Below the pieces are notes generated by a model. The model was given only the letters and a program-made list of their open reading frames with translations, did no database searches and was not told the DNA's origin. Positions 53,932 to 64,000 of a DNA stretch of 64,000 bases are shown in pieces. The stretch's first letter is position 1; every line of letters starts with the position of its first letter. Origin of the DNA: Chamaecrista fasciculata (Eukaryota; Streptophyta; Magnoliopsida; Fabales; Fabaceae); assembly GCA_003254925.1 (NCBI GenBank), contig QANZ01043931.1, forward strand, positions 1 to 64,000, in the 5' to 3' direction. The position numbers and the translations under genes are program-made.

Positions 53932-56376
53932 ATTATATATACGTATAAAAAAAATGGCATGAATGTGGATTTTAATTGGTTGCCAGCTTTGTATGGGGCG
54001 GTTCCACTGCGCGCTGATCTTCTTTTTGAGTTCACGATAGAATTTTATTTTTCAGCAATGCTGTGAGTGTGTGTATATATAAAGACTTTTCTTTAATTTT
54101 GAGTCATTTGTAAATATTCCTCCATTTTTAATATTAAAAAATGCCACCGAAATATGGTTTGGGATTTGGATTTGCTTGTTTAATTTTATTGTTTTTTTTT
54201 TGTGGGGATTTAATTTTATTGTTTTTGTTTATTTTGAAATAGTGCTTTTCTCGAGTAGAGTTGAAGAAAAGAAAAAGTGTTTTAAGAAATAAAAAGTTTA
54301 TGTGTGGTCAAAACATTTTTGAAGTATTTAATGTTTGGCTTCTTTTATTAAAATGAAAAAGGAATTTCCATCATAAAAATTATTTTAAAAAGTGTGTTTA
54401 GAAAAATTATTTTATATGCAGTTTAGTAAATCTTTGTTGCCCTACAAGTTTCTCAATCTAATAAAAATATGATACGTGACAAATTTATTATGCATGACCA
54501 ATTATAATTAAGAAAAAGTATTTAAAATAAATTTTTTACATAAATAATCATTAAAAGAAGAGACTATAAATAAAGCTTTTATTAGAGAAAATCATAAACT
54601 TTTTTTTCTTTTAAAATTATGCTTTAATTTGGAACTTTTTCTATATAACTAAATATAACTTGGTTTACACTCAAAAGTGATTTTTTTTAGTTAGAAAATT
54701 ATTCAATATCAAAATTTTTGATGAATTTCCATTCTTATTGAAAAAAAAAATTGAAGGGGGGCTGGTGGGGGCCATGCCCCCCCCCCCCCAAAATTTCAGT
54801 AGTTACTACAAATTAGTCCTAATATAATTTAATTGTATGCATTATAATCCCAACGGCCCCCCTTTAGTGTTAAAAAAATTTCTGGCCCTCCCTTGTTAAC
54901 ATTTCTACCTCCGTCAGTGTATTCTAGTAAAACAGTACACGACATGCCCCTATATACACACATTTGCAACACAATCACGCCAATTTCTCACAAAAATAAA
55001 ATATCATTTCAATTTTTTTGAAGAATCATTCAATCCAATACCCTCTAGCATTCAAAAGCCAAAAGGAACTCTTAATGCAAGGAGTTTGAGTGTTAGATTA
55101 AATATGGCCAAAAATAAATAAATAAGTGGGAATGTGCTGTATAATAACTGAAAGAGTTTGAAACAACATCACAATCAAAATGTGAATAAGAAACTAAAGA
55201 AATATCTAAATAATCAATTTAGTACATTATATAATCGATGAATTATATTTTCTATCTTTTGAATATTGACGGGCAGGTTTATACTTTTCATATATTGATG
55301 ACAATTGAAAAAATGTATGTGCAAGATTTTACTTTAATTTTAATAAATTCAGTTCTGATTGATATTTAAACTCCGATCTACTTAAACCTGTAAAACGATG
55401 AGTACCATTTATGTGAAACTTTGACTTTCAACTTTGCAACTTCATTTTGGACGATTTTGATTTCCAATATAATTATATAGTACGGGTTATTAGGCAAACT
55501 ATTATATATATATACCACGTAGACTTAATTAGGGTATAATGTGTAGAACTTTTTTTTTCTAAAAAAAAGTATTCTCAAGGCAATTTTATTTGAGATATTG
55601 TCGAACATTAAATTTAAATACTTCTTATTGCAAAGATTAGAATATCAATTCATTATGTTGTGAAAAGAATAATCTATTTTACTAAACTTAATTCATATTG
55701 GTGAGATTATGTTTAGAGCTTAGAAGAGTGGTTTTGGGAGGAAAGAGGGAGAAATAAAGGAGAAATTAATTAAAATGTGTCAGGTGAGAAATTAAGTATT
55801 GGAAGAGAAGATAATAAATTGCACATTGTCCTTGAAGTAAGAATAACAAATAGTACATACTTAAAATGGGGGTCCTAATTAATGAAAATGGAAATCCGAA
55901 ATTTGAAGAAAAAAAACAAATTAAAGAAATATCTTGTTACAAAAGATAATAATTTCTATCAAAAGTTATATGAAATTATTCTAAGAACCTCTTGATTGAT
56001 GCATGCAATATATGCAATTGTTAAAGAGTGAACTCACAAGGTTTCTTATATTTTTATTATATGATATTCTAATGAATGAATAACACATGAATAATCATAA
56101 TAAAAAATATGAAATACACATTTTTTTATATGGTGAGAGTATAATTAAAGAATACTTTAAATCATGGAGTTTTTTTTTTCTAATTGCCAATCTGTTTTAA
56201 AATTCATGCCGTTTTTCTTTCCTTTGGACTTTAGTCCTTCTGGTTTTTCCATCTCTAATTAATAAATAACATATGAATAGTCAAGGAAAAGAACTTTCAG
56301 TCTTGCAAGGTTCCAATAATTTTTTACAAGAAAATAAGATAAGATAAAAATCACGTGATACTCGTATGACGATTAA
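53932..56376. other. AT-rich intergenic region
   Basis: No gene is seen. A run of 14 C (about 54777-54790) followed by GGCCCC-type sequence to about 54920 is a degraded relative of the MITE at 47726. Poly-A and poly-T tracts are common. Confidence 0.6.
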
Positions 56377-57043
56377 GGCCAGTTCGTTTACGCTTTGATT
56401 ATAATCTGCTCTGATTATAATCGTAATAAGCATGTTTGTTTATGTTTTTTTCTGATCAAATTATAATCATAATTTTTTTATAATCAAACACACTCAATTA
56501 CACTTATACCCCTATATATATACCTATAATTACCTATACTTTAATACAATCAATCATTCATCACAAGGACAAAATGAGCATTTACCTCAACATTGGACTA
56601 AATTGTTATTTTGTCCAAATACTTGAGGATTAAAATTAATATTTTGACCATCCTTTCTTCTCTTCCTTCTACCGTTCTCTCTCTCTCTCCCTCGTCTCCT
56701 CTCTCACCTTCTCGTCTCCTCTCTCTCTCATCTTCGTCTCTCGCTTCCATAATTATACACACACAGGAATTGAGTTGAAATTGAAATTGAAAGCCATCAA
56801 GGAAATTGAAATTGAGTTGAGTTGAAATTGAAAGTCAGCAAGGAAAGAGAGAAGAGGAATTAGCGAGTACAAAATCTAGAGGAAGTGTGATTTCCACCCA
56901 CCAGAACACCCCTTGGGTCTTCAATTTCTCTATAAACAAGTTTGAGAAATGTCAAATGTTGAACTGAGGAATATTTTGGTTAAGTTTTTGTTAGTGTGAA
57001 TGAAGATTCTAGCTCAGAGGAAGAGGAAGGATGCTAGCTCAGA

Positions 57044-57088
<45 letters not shown>

Positions 57089-57544
57089 AGAGGATGGATA
57101 GGTGAAATTAAAATTATGCCAAAATGAAGAGCTTTTAAGGGTCCGCCTCTTTTTTTTTTTCATTCTCTCTCATCTTGTGTCAAACGATAGACCATTGTTT
57201 TAGGTGGTCCACCGAATGTCAGGCCTGATTGGTATACTTTAATTCTTTCGGTTCACCATTTCGTAGGCAAAAATGATTTCGGTTGACCAAACACACTTTC
57301 ATTATAATCAAATCACATCTTACTTTTTCCTACTTTTTCTAACTTTTTCTTCCATTTCTACTCCTATACAATTTATCAATTTCCTTACCCTTCTATCTAC
57401 CAACCACAATCATTACATACCCATTTCAATAATTTCACACCAAATAATCAACTTTCATCCAAACACCAATACACAAATAATCAACTAATCATACTCTGAT
57501 TATAATCAGAGCAGATTTTATTATAAGCGCAAACAAACGGAGCC
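56377..57544. mobile_element. PIF/Harbinger-like (Tourist-type) element, 1168 bp
   Basis: Ends GGCCAGTTCGTTTACGC and, mirrored, GCGCAAACAAACGGAGCC; TAA flanks both sides (56374-56376 and 57545-57547), the 3 bp duplication of this superfamily. The palindrome GATTATAATC recurs in both subterminal regions. A (GA)n run lies at 57047-57084. No transposase; the ORF at 57273-57488 lies in AT-rich filler. Confidence 0.8.
57047..57084. repeat. (GA)n microsatellite
   Basis: About 19 AG units, inside the Harbinger-like element. Confidence 0.95.
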
Positions 57545-57569
57545 TAAGTCAATTGATGAAAAAAAAAAA

Positions 57570-57934
57570 GGTAAATTACATTTTGGTACCTTGTGGTTTG
57601 ATCATATTTTACTTTGGTTACCCTATGGTTTAAAAAATAACACTTTGGTACCCTGTGGTATTCTTCTTTAATACTTTGGTACTCTTGGAGCTATTTTGTA
57701 ATTTTAACTATAACAAATTTTGCAAAAATTACATATTGACCCCAAAAAGTTTTAAAGTTTTCATTTTAGTCCCTAGATAATATGTATTCAGGGGCTTATT
57801 TGTAATTTTTTGAAAATTTTTTGGGGTCAATATGTAATTTTTGCAAAATTTATTATGGTTAAAATTACAAAATAGCTCCAAAGGGTACCAAAGTGTCATT
57901 TTTTAAACCACAGGGTACCAAAGTGTAATTTACC
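57570..57934. mobile_element. Hairpin MITE, about 365 bp
   Basis: GGTAAATTACATTTTGGTACC at the left is mirrored by GGTACCAAAGTGTAATTTACC at the right, and pairing runs almost to the centre. It lies in A-runs, so the target duplication (A-rich 9-mer) cannot be tested. It has the same style of ends as the outer element at 3092-5659. Confidence 0.75.
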
Positions 57935-57953
57935 CAAAAAAGAATTAAGGAGA

Positions 57954-58435
57954 CGTTTGGTACACGAATTAGAAAAATAGTCCAGGGATTATGAGCTTCG
58001 GACTAGAATAATTTTACGTTTGGTACGTGGATAAGAAAATTATTCCCGTGAATGTCTTAATCCCATGAAATAGTTCAAATTTAATCCCACCCTAGGGGGT
58101 GAGATTAGTCTAATCCCATGACATGAGATTATTTTTACCCATCCAAAATGACTTTATTATTCTTAATTAATTTTTTCTCTACAAACCTTTGCCACTTTTA
58201 TTTTTGTCATTAAGTTTTATTCTGCAAAGAGGGCTCATCATAACAAAGGACAACAATCTTATTGATTATTTCTTCACTTTAGATCCAGGGTTTAAAAAAG
58301 ATCTTGTACATCATGTTCTTAGTTACTCATATGTTTAGTATGAGTTTTTATTTTCATGTTCTTTTGAGAATTATTCTTAGAAATGTGATTCAGGGAATGA
58401 AAAAATAATTCGTGTACCAAATACCACGAAGAAAG
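57954..58435. mobile_element. hAT-like MITE candidate
   Basis: GACGTTTGGTACACGAATTA near the left end is mirrored by TAATTCGTGTACCAAATACC at the right. Exact ends and target duplication were not resolved. Confidence 0.5.
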
Positions 58436-59254
58436 AGGTTTAAAATAAACTTACATTGCACCAGAGGGATAAGGCTTATTATATAGATGAAATCTAGTGT
58501 AAAAACAATTAATTTCAAAAATTTAAATAACTAAGAGTTTTTTAATATAATGTAACAAGAAAGAGCGATCGTCATACATGGTAACCCAGACTATCCAGTA
58601 TCACTAATTTCTGACTATAAACTTATATACTGAAATGATTTTTAAATGGATGAATTTCTAACACTAGATTAGGTATAAACTCCAAAAGTCTAAATGTTAG
58701 AACCAGTTTGGTTATTATAATTAGAGTGCCAAAACTCAAAAGTTCTTCGAGCAAGTTTTATATCAATTTAACATCCTTTAAGTCTCGGATTTTGTCAACC
58801 TTTGGTATAACGGCACAAACAACCCATTAACGAAACACAAATTTTTCATTATACTAAGTGAAAAAAAAAAATTAAGTCAGCATTTTTGTTAATCTGACTC
58901 ATTGGTCATTGTCAAACTTTGGCATTATTCCACTATATTTGTCAAAAGCTCATAAAAATTTTCCTGAAGGTTTGGTCATGTGATACTTTCCTTTTCCCAA
59001 ATTTACCCTCGAGTTTTTCCTTTAAAGCTTGATATACCCTTCAAGTATGGTATGGAGGACCTTGTCCTATAAGGCAAGCTGAAGCCTGAAGCAAAAATTA
59101 TTGATTTATTGTCATGTGAAATCATGAAAACTGGTGTTCCCAAGCAGATTATTCAGCTGCTATGTATTCATGTCAAAACCAACTAAATCAGTAAAAATAT
59201 ATATAAAAAGTGGTAACATCAAAGAGAAGCTGGTGTGGTGTCATTTCGCTTCTG
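58436..59254. other. Intergenic upstream of the lyase gene
   Basis: No gene is seen; AT-rich, and possibly part of the lyase promoter region. Confidence 0.5.
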
Positions 59255-59255
59255 T

Positions 59256-59268
59256 TATATATATATAA
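59256..59268 (+). promoter_or_regulatory. TATA box of the rhamnogalacturonan lyase gene
   Basis: TATATATATATAA lies about 440 bases before the start codon. A GT at 59521 after ATATCAAG and an AG at 59698-59699 after a T-rich run suggest a 5' UTR intron (59521-59699), which would bring the start codon to about 270 bases of leader. Confidence 0.5.
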
Positions 59269-59710
59269 ACCCCATTCACTTTGCATTATATATGTTAAAT
59301 TGTAAATGCCTGCCTGCACGTTTTTTGAAGCTACCTATTAAGGTTTCAAATAGAATCTAGTAACGAAGATAGAAAGAGAGAGAGAAAAAAAGGAAGAGAG
59401 AAGAAAAAATCTCCAAACAGGACACAATTACACAAACTTTGGTCTTTCAATTTCACCTCGTTTATGGTTTTTTCTTTCTGTGTCTCTTGGAAACAGCCTC
59501 TGCATTGTGAAAATATCAAGGTTCGTTCTCTCCTCTGTCTGTCTATCTATGATTCTCTTTCATTTTGCCATTTTCATGATTATCAACATTCCCTAAATCA
59601 TAATGTAACTAAAACTATGTTCTTCTGAAACATTTGATTAATTAATTTCTTATATTTATGTTTTATGTTTTTTTTTGTTTTTTGGTTTGAAGTTTCAGAA
59701 ATTCCTTAAG

Positions 59711-62700
59711 ATGAAGAAAGGTGTTTTCTTGGTGTGGTGGTTTGGAATGACAGTGCATCTCTGCTTGTTGGTGTGTGGTTGTGATTGTTCTGAGATTTTG
59801 AAGACCTCTGTTAGGTCCTCTCTCACTTTCTTCTTCTTCTTCCTTTTCTTTTTGTTTTTGCTTTTTCTGTTATCTTTACGTGACACAGAGAAAACCAAAA
59901 AGGAGAGACAGGACATTCTATTTAGATGTTGTTGCTTTTCTCCTTTCCAAGATAACATAAAATTAAAAAATATAGATAAAAATAATCTCGAGTCACGGTT
60001 ACTTTGTCTGTTTGCATTCACATGAACACTTTTATAATAAAAATTCCATGCCCTTTCTTTTATTAATCTTTTCTTATGTTACAGCTCCATTACACATTTA
60101 CAAGCTACTTTTCACCTGTCCATCTTTACCCTAAAGAAAACACATTTTGCAAGTTAATATTCATTCATAGCTACCTTCAGCTTCAGCTTCATCTTCCTCT
60201 CTTTTCTCCTTCACATGTCTCTTGTCTACTTGTTAAATAGTCTAATCTGTAGGGTCACATAATTTGAACATCTCATTTGCCAAATTCACCAAACTCTAAA
60301 CCTTCAATCTCATTTTAATTTTCCAAGCCTATCACACACGGTGAATAGCTGTATTTGAATTGGACCGTATGTACCCAAAAGACTTTCTTAGTAATATCAA
60401 AACCCATTTTACACTTCAGAAAAAAAACAAAAAAAATCTTATTTTAATTGCTTTCTTTGTATCCCCCCATTCCCCACCACTCTGCTTCACATATAAAAAT
60501 GGCTTCCAAGTTAATGCATCCAAATTTCTCTTCCTTAGCAACACAATTTTCTTTTCTTGACTTAAAAAAAAACACAACTTCCCAAAGCTTTGAAATTTAT
60601 TGCACCTAGCTATATGGACATGGTGACGCAATATATAGATACCCAAAAATGTTTTTTTTAATTTAATTTAATTCTTATGATAACATTTCTGTTTCCGATA
60701 GTAGAAGAAGTTTGAGGGGGGTCAGCAGTTCAAAAACGACGCCGTCTGTTTCAACAGTGAAGTTGGATACAGAAGATGAACAACAAGTTGTGATCGACAA
60801 TGGCATCGTCCGAATCACTCTGTCGAAACCAGAGGGCTATGTTGTCGGAATTTCATATAACGGAGTCGACAATGTTCTAGAATCCCGTAATGAAGAACAA
60901 GACCGAGGCTATTTCGATGTGGTTTGGAATAAACCAGGATATAATGGCACTTTTCAGAGGTATAATCATATCATGCTTGTCGTTTTCATAATTACAGATT
61001 CTAAAGTAATGCAAGTTTCTTACACTGAACTGAAATAAGAGGTTCATTATTATATATAATATGCAGAATCCACGGGACCAATTTTTCAATCGTAACAGCA
61101 GACGAGAATCAAGTTGAGATTTCATTTGCAAGAACATGGACATCATCCAGCAGAGATGTACCGATAAACATAGACAACAGGTAGATATTAAAGTTTTAAT
61201 TTTTTTTTTTTTAATTCCATGTCAATTAATTAACAAATGGTGAAAAAAGATTAAAAAAATTGAATCTTTGAACTTTGAAGGTATATATTGCGAAGAGGGG
61301 ATTGTGGGTTTTACTCATACACAATATTCGAGCGGCCAGAAGGATTTCCAGCAGTGGAAGTTGATCAAATCAGGATTGTTTTCAAGCTCCAAGAAGACAG
61401 GTTCAACTATATGGCTATATCAGAGAGTAGAAGAAGATTAATGCCAAGCATGGAAGACAGAAAAAGAGGGCAAATCTTAGCTTATCCTGAAGCTGTTTTG
61501 TTAACAAAAACTGACAACGAAGACTTTAGGGGAGAGGTACATACTACATATAAGTGGTTGTGTGTGTAGTGTAGACTGTAGAGTTTAGAGTATAATTTCA
61601 TTTTCATTTAATTTGAGAATGTGAAAGTGAATGATTTTGGTTGTGTTGGTTTTCAGGTGGACGACAAATACCAATACTCATGTGAGAACCAAGAGAACAA
61701 AGTACATGGTTGGATTAGCTATGATTCTGATGCACCCGTGGGCTTTTGGATGATAACACCTTCCAATGAGTTCCGTAATGCTGGGCCCATTAAGCAGGAC
61801 CTTACCTCACATGTCGGCCCAATCACCCTTTCTGTAAGCCCAATATGCTCTCTATTTCTTTCAAATTATTTTATCCCTTTTGACCCAAAAAAAAACATGG
61901 GATTCATGTTGGCTATCACTAACTAAATTTGAGTACCTTTTCAGATGTATGTGAGCACTCACTATGCTGGGAAAGAGGTAACCATGGCATTTCAAGAAGG
62001 TGAAACCTATAACAAGGTTTTTGGCCCTGTTTTTGTGTATCTCAACTCTGTCTCCAACGATCAAGATCCACAAACACTCTGGCAAGATGCTGTAAACCAG
62101 GTAACTAATAATATAACTTTCAATGTTAATTACTTAATTTAATTAAATAACATTTCATCAATAATCTCTCCAAGAACAATAAAATCAAACCATGTTAATG
62201 TTTCATTCAATTAAGTAGATGTCAAAGGAAGTGAAAAGCTGGCCTTATGATTTCCCTCAATCCCAAGACTTCATTCCACCATCCCAACGTGGAACCCTCT
62301 TTGGAAGATTACTAGTTCAAGACTCGTCCATTAGAGGAGGCAGATTTTTATATGCTTCTTCTGCTTATGTTGGTCTTGCTCTTCCTGGTCCTGCTGGTTC
62401 ATGGCAAAGAGAAAGCAAGGCACGTATATGTATATTAACAATGCCTTTTTATATTACCACACTTAAAATTCATATCATGGGGTTTCAATTCTGATCTCAA
62501 AGTTTCAATTTTTATGAACTTTTTTCCATTATTACATACAATACAATACAATACAGGGTTATCAATTCTGGACTCGTGCTGACAAGAAGGGTTATTTCCT
62601 CATAAAAAATATTGTCCCTGGAGATTATAACTTGTTCGCCTGGGTTCCTGGATTCATAGGTGATTATAGATATAATGCAACAATCACCATCACACAAGGT

Positions 62701-63432
62701 ACCTAACTACAACTACAAGTACACCATTTGATTTTCTTAATTTCTTCAATTTCTTTCTAATTCTTCAAAATTAATTGACTTGTATATATGTTTATAATTT
62801 TGTGTGTGGCTTTAGGGTGTTTATTCAAATTGGGTACAATTATATATAATCCTCCAAGAAATGGTCCTACCCTTTGGGAAATTGGGGTGCCAGATCGATC
62901 AGCTGCTGAATTCTATATCCCAGATCCATACCCTACACTCATGAACAAATTATACAATGAACAACCCAACGACAAGTAATTAGACACTACAATCCTTAAT
63001 TAACTAATTAATGTGCAAAACTATATATGTTTTACTTTTACTTCTGACAAAGTAGTTTTACTTTAATACAGGTTTAGGCAATACGGATTGTGGGAACGTT
63101 ATGCTGATTTGTATCCTAACAATGATCTAGTTTACACTATTGGTGTTGATAAGTATGATCAAGACTGGTTCTATGCTCATGTTACAAGGTAATTTAAATG
63201 AATATATAATACTGATCTTGCATATATATATATATATATATATATATAACTAATGGTTGTGAAGCCTTTTGTTGTTTTTGACTGTACCATGAATTTTATC
63301 TGCAGGAGCACAGGGAACAGGACGTACCAACCAACGACATGGCAGATAGTGTTTGATCATCAAAACGACATATTCCTAGGAAACTACACTCTACAACTTG
63401 CCTTAGCATCCGTCATCGATTCTGAATTGCAG
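59711..63432 (+). CDS. Rhamnogalacturonan lyase (polysaccharide lyase family 4), 3' end beyond the window
   Basis: A secreted enzyme that cleaves the rhamnose-galacturonate backbone of pectin by beta-elimination in the cell wall. Exons worked out by splice sites and phase: 59711-59814, 60702-60959, 61067-61180, 61281-61536, 61657-61833, 61945-62100, 62219-62419, 62557-62698, 62816-62975, 63072-63188, 63306-63432, giving 604 codons with no frame break. The first exon gives a signal peptide (MKKGVFLVWWFG...). Family motifs: VVIDNGIVRITLS, YNGVDNVLE, GFYSYTIFERPEG, AYPEAVLLT, VDDKYQYSCEN, GFWMITPSNEFR (residues 273-284), HVGP (296-299) and THYAGK (308-313), whose basic residues are candidates for the catalytic Lys/His pair (Lys290, His309). 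Then the fibronectin-like RGTLFGRLLV and the beta-sandwich PPRNGPTLWEIGVPDRSAAE. All introns are GT-AG except that after exon 7, which starts GC. The protein should continue past Leu-Gln at 63432 into one or more exons right of the window. Confidence 0.95.
63222..63248. repeat. (AT)n microsatellite in a lyase intron
   Basis: AT run within the intron 63189-63305. Confidence 0.9.
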
Positions 63433-64000
63433 GTACACTATCACCACGACACGTCGTTTTGGTTAATTAGTTTGAAGAAAAATTTCATTTTTTGATCTGG
63501 AGTTTATCTCAAAATTACAATCTAAATCCTCAATGTTAAAAAAATATTTTTATCCCTGATTTCCTTTCAAACTCAACTATTTACTCATTTAGACTTTATT
63601 TTTGTGAGAACTAAATAATTGATGTTTGTACCAAAAAAGGGTAAAAATATCTTTTTCACTTTAAAATTTTTCATTAATTTTAAATCTCGTTCTCAAAATT
63701 TATTTAATATCAATTTTGTCTGTAAATTTTGACATTTTGATCGATTTTATCCTTTGATTTTATTTTATTCAATGAATCAACGGCTAACTTCACGCAACTA
63801 GTGATATTTATTGTAAAATTGTTAGAAAAAAACTCAAATTCTAACTCAAATTGAAGACTATAGTAGAATTTGTCATTAGTTTATTGAATGAAGATATGCC
63901 AAAAAAAATCTAGACTGAGATGTAAAATTTTGAAAATGAAATTGACAGTAAACAGAGGATAAAATTGAAAGTTTAAATAAAGTTTAGATATGAAAAAGGT
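63433..64000 (+). other. Intron of the lyase gene running off the window
   Basis: Begins GTACAC after exon 11. No acceptor with a family-like exon is seen up to 64000. Phrases such as TTTTGTCTGTAAATTTTGACATTTTGATC suggest that part of it is repeat-derived. Confidence 0.6.

Noticed and set aside
57273..57488. 71-codon ORF rich in Ile, Asn and Thr
   Set aside because: It lies in AT-rich filler inside the Harbinger-like element and resembles no transposase.
59675..60025. 116-codon ORF at the lyase 5' end
   Set aside because: Only the part 59711-59814 is exon; the rest reads through the first intron, as the splice sites and phase with 60702 show.

Overview
Nuclear DNA of a dicot plant, most likely a rosid. 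The evidence is legume-type lectin genes, an L-type lectin receptor kinase, a family-4 rhamnogalacturonan lyase with plant GT-AG introns, a plant-type U5 snRNA gene (USE + TATA promoter) and many AT-rich plant transposons. I cannot name the species. Two single N positions (33770, 37338) mark assembly gaps.

Layout. From 1 to about 32.3 kb lies a tandem array built from one ancestral unit: conserved upstream block, lectin gene, U5 snRNA gene, conserved downstream blocks. Copy 1 is a 3' lectin fragment (933-1182) directly abutting the end of an LTR element. Copies 2 (6221-7003), 3 (18147-18929) and 4 (30640-31422) are intact intronless 260-codon lectins. The U5 unit looks functional only in copy 2 (about 7423-7551). 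In copy 1 it is cut short, in copy 3 only its upstream element is left, and in copy 4 it lacks the USE and has a changed loop I. The units lie about 12 kb apart because different transposons entered each one: Mutator-like foldback elements with 9-10 bp target duplications (some carrying captured gene pieces), hAT-like elements with about 8 bp duplications, two solo LTRs of one family with perfect 5 bp duplications, a decayed copia element inside an older copia fragment, and non-LTR fragments.

From 32.4 to 44 kb a non-LTR-like insertion is itself interrupted by a 10.5 kb minus-strand Sirevirus-type copia element. It has a tRNA-Met primer site, gag, protease-integrase, RT-RNase H and a 690-codon envelope-position ORF. 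Gag has a frameshift, pol has one in-frame amber codon, and a 0.73 kb segment is present twice around an N.

From 44 to 64 kb the content is calmer: a 28-copy 14 bp minisatellite, small inverted-repeat elements, the L-type lectin receptor kinase (48562-50568) and, running off the right edge, the rhamnogalacturonan lyase gene (59711 onward, 11 exons visible, one apparent GC-AG intron).

How the genes relate. The secreted lectins and the receptor kinase share the same sugar-binding fold and metal-site pattern, so the window joins soluble and membrane-bound lectin functions. The lyase acts on cell-wall pectin. U5 is a housekeeping spliceosomal RNA carried along in the lectin duplication.
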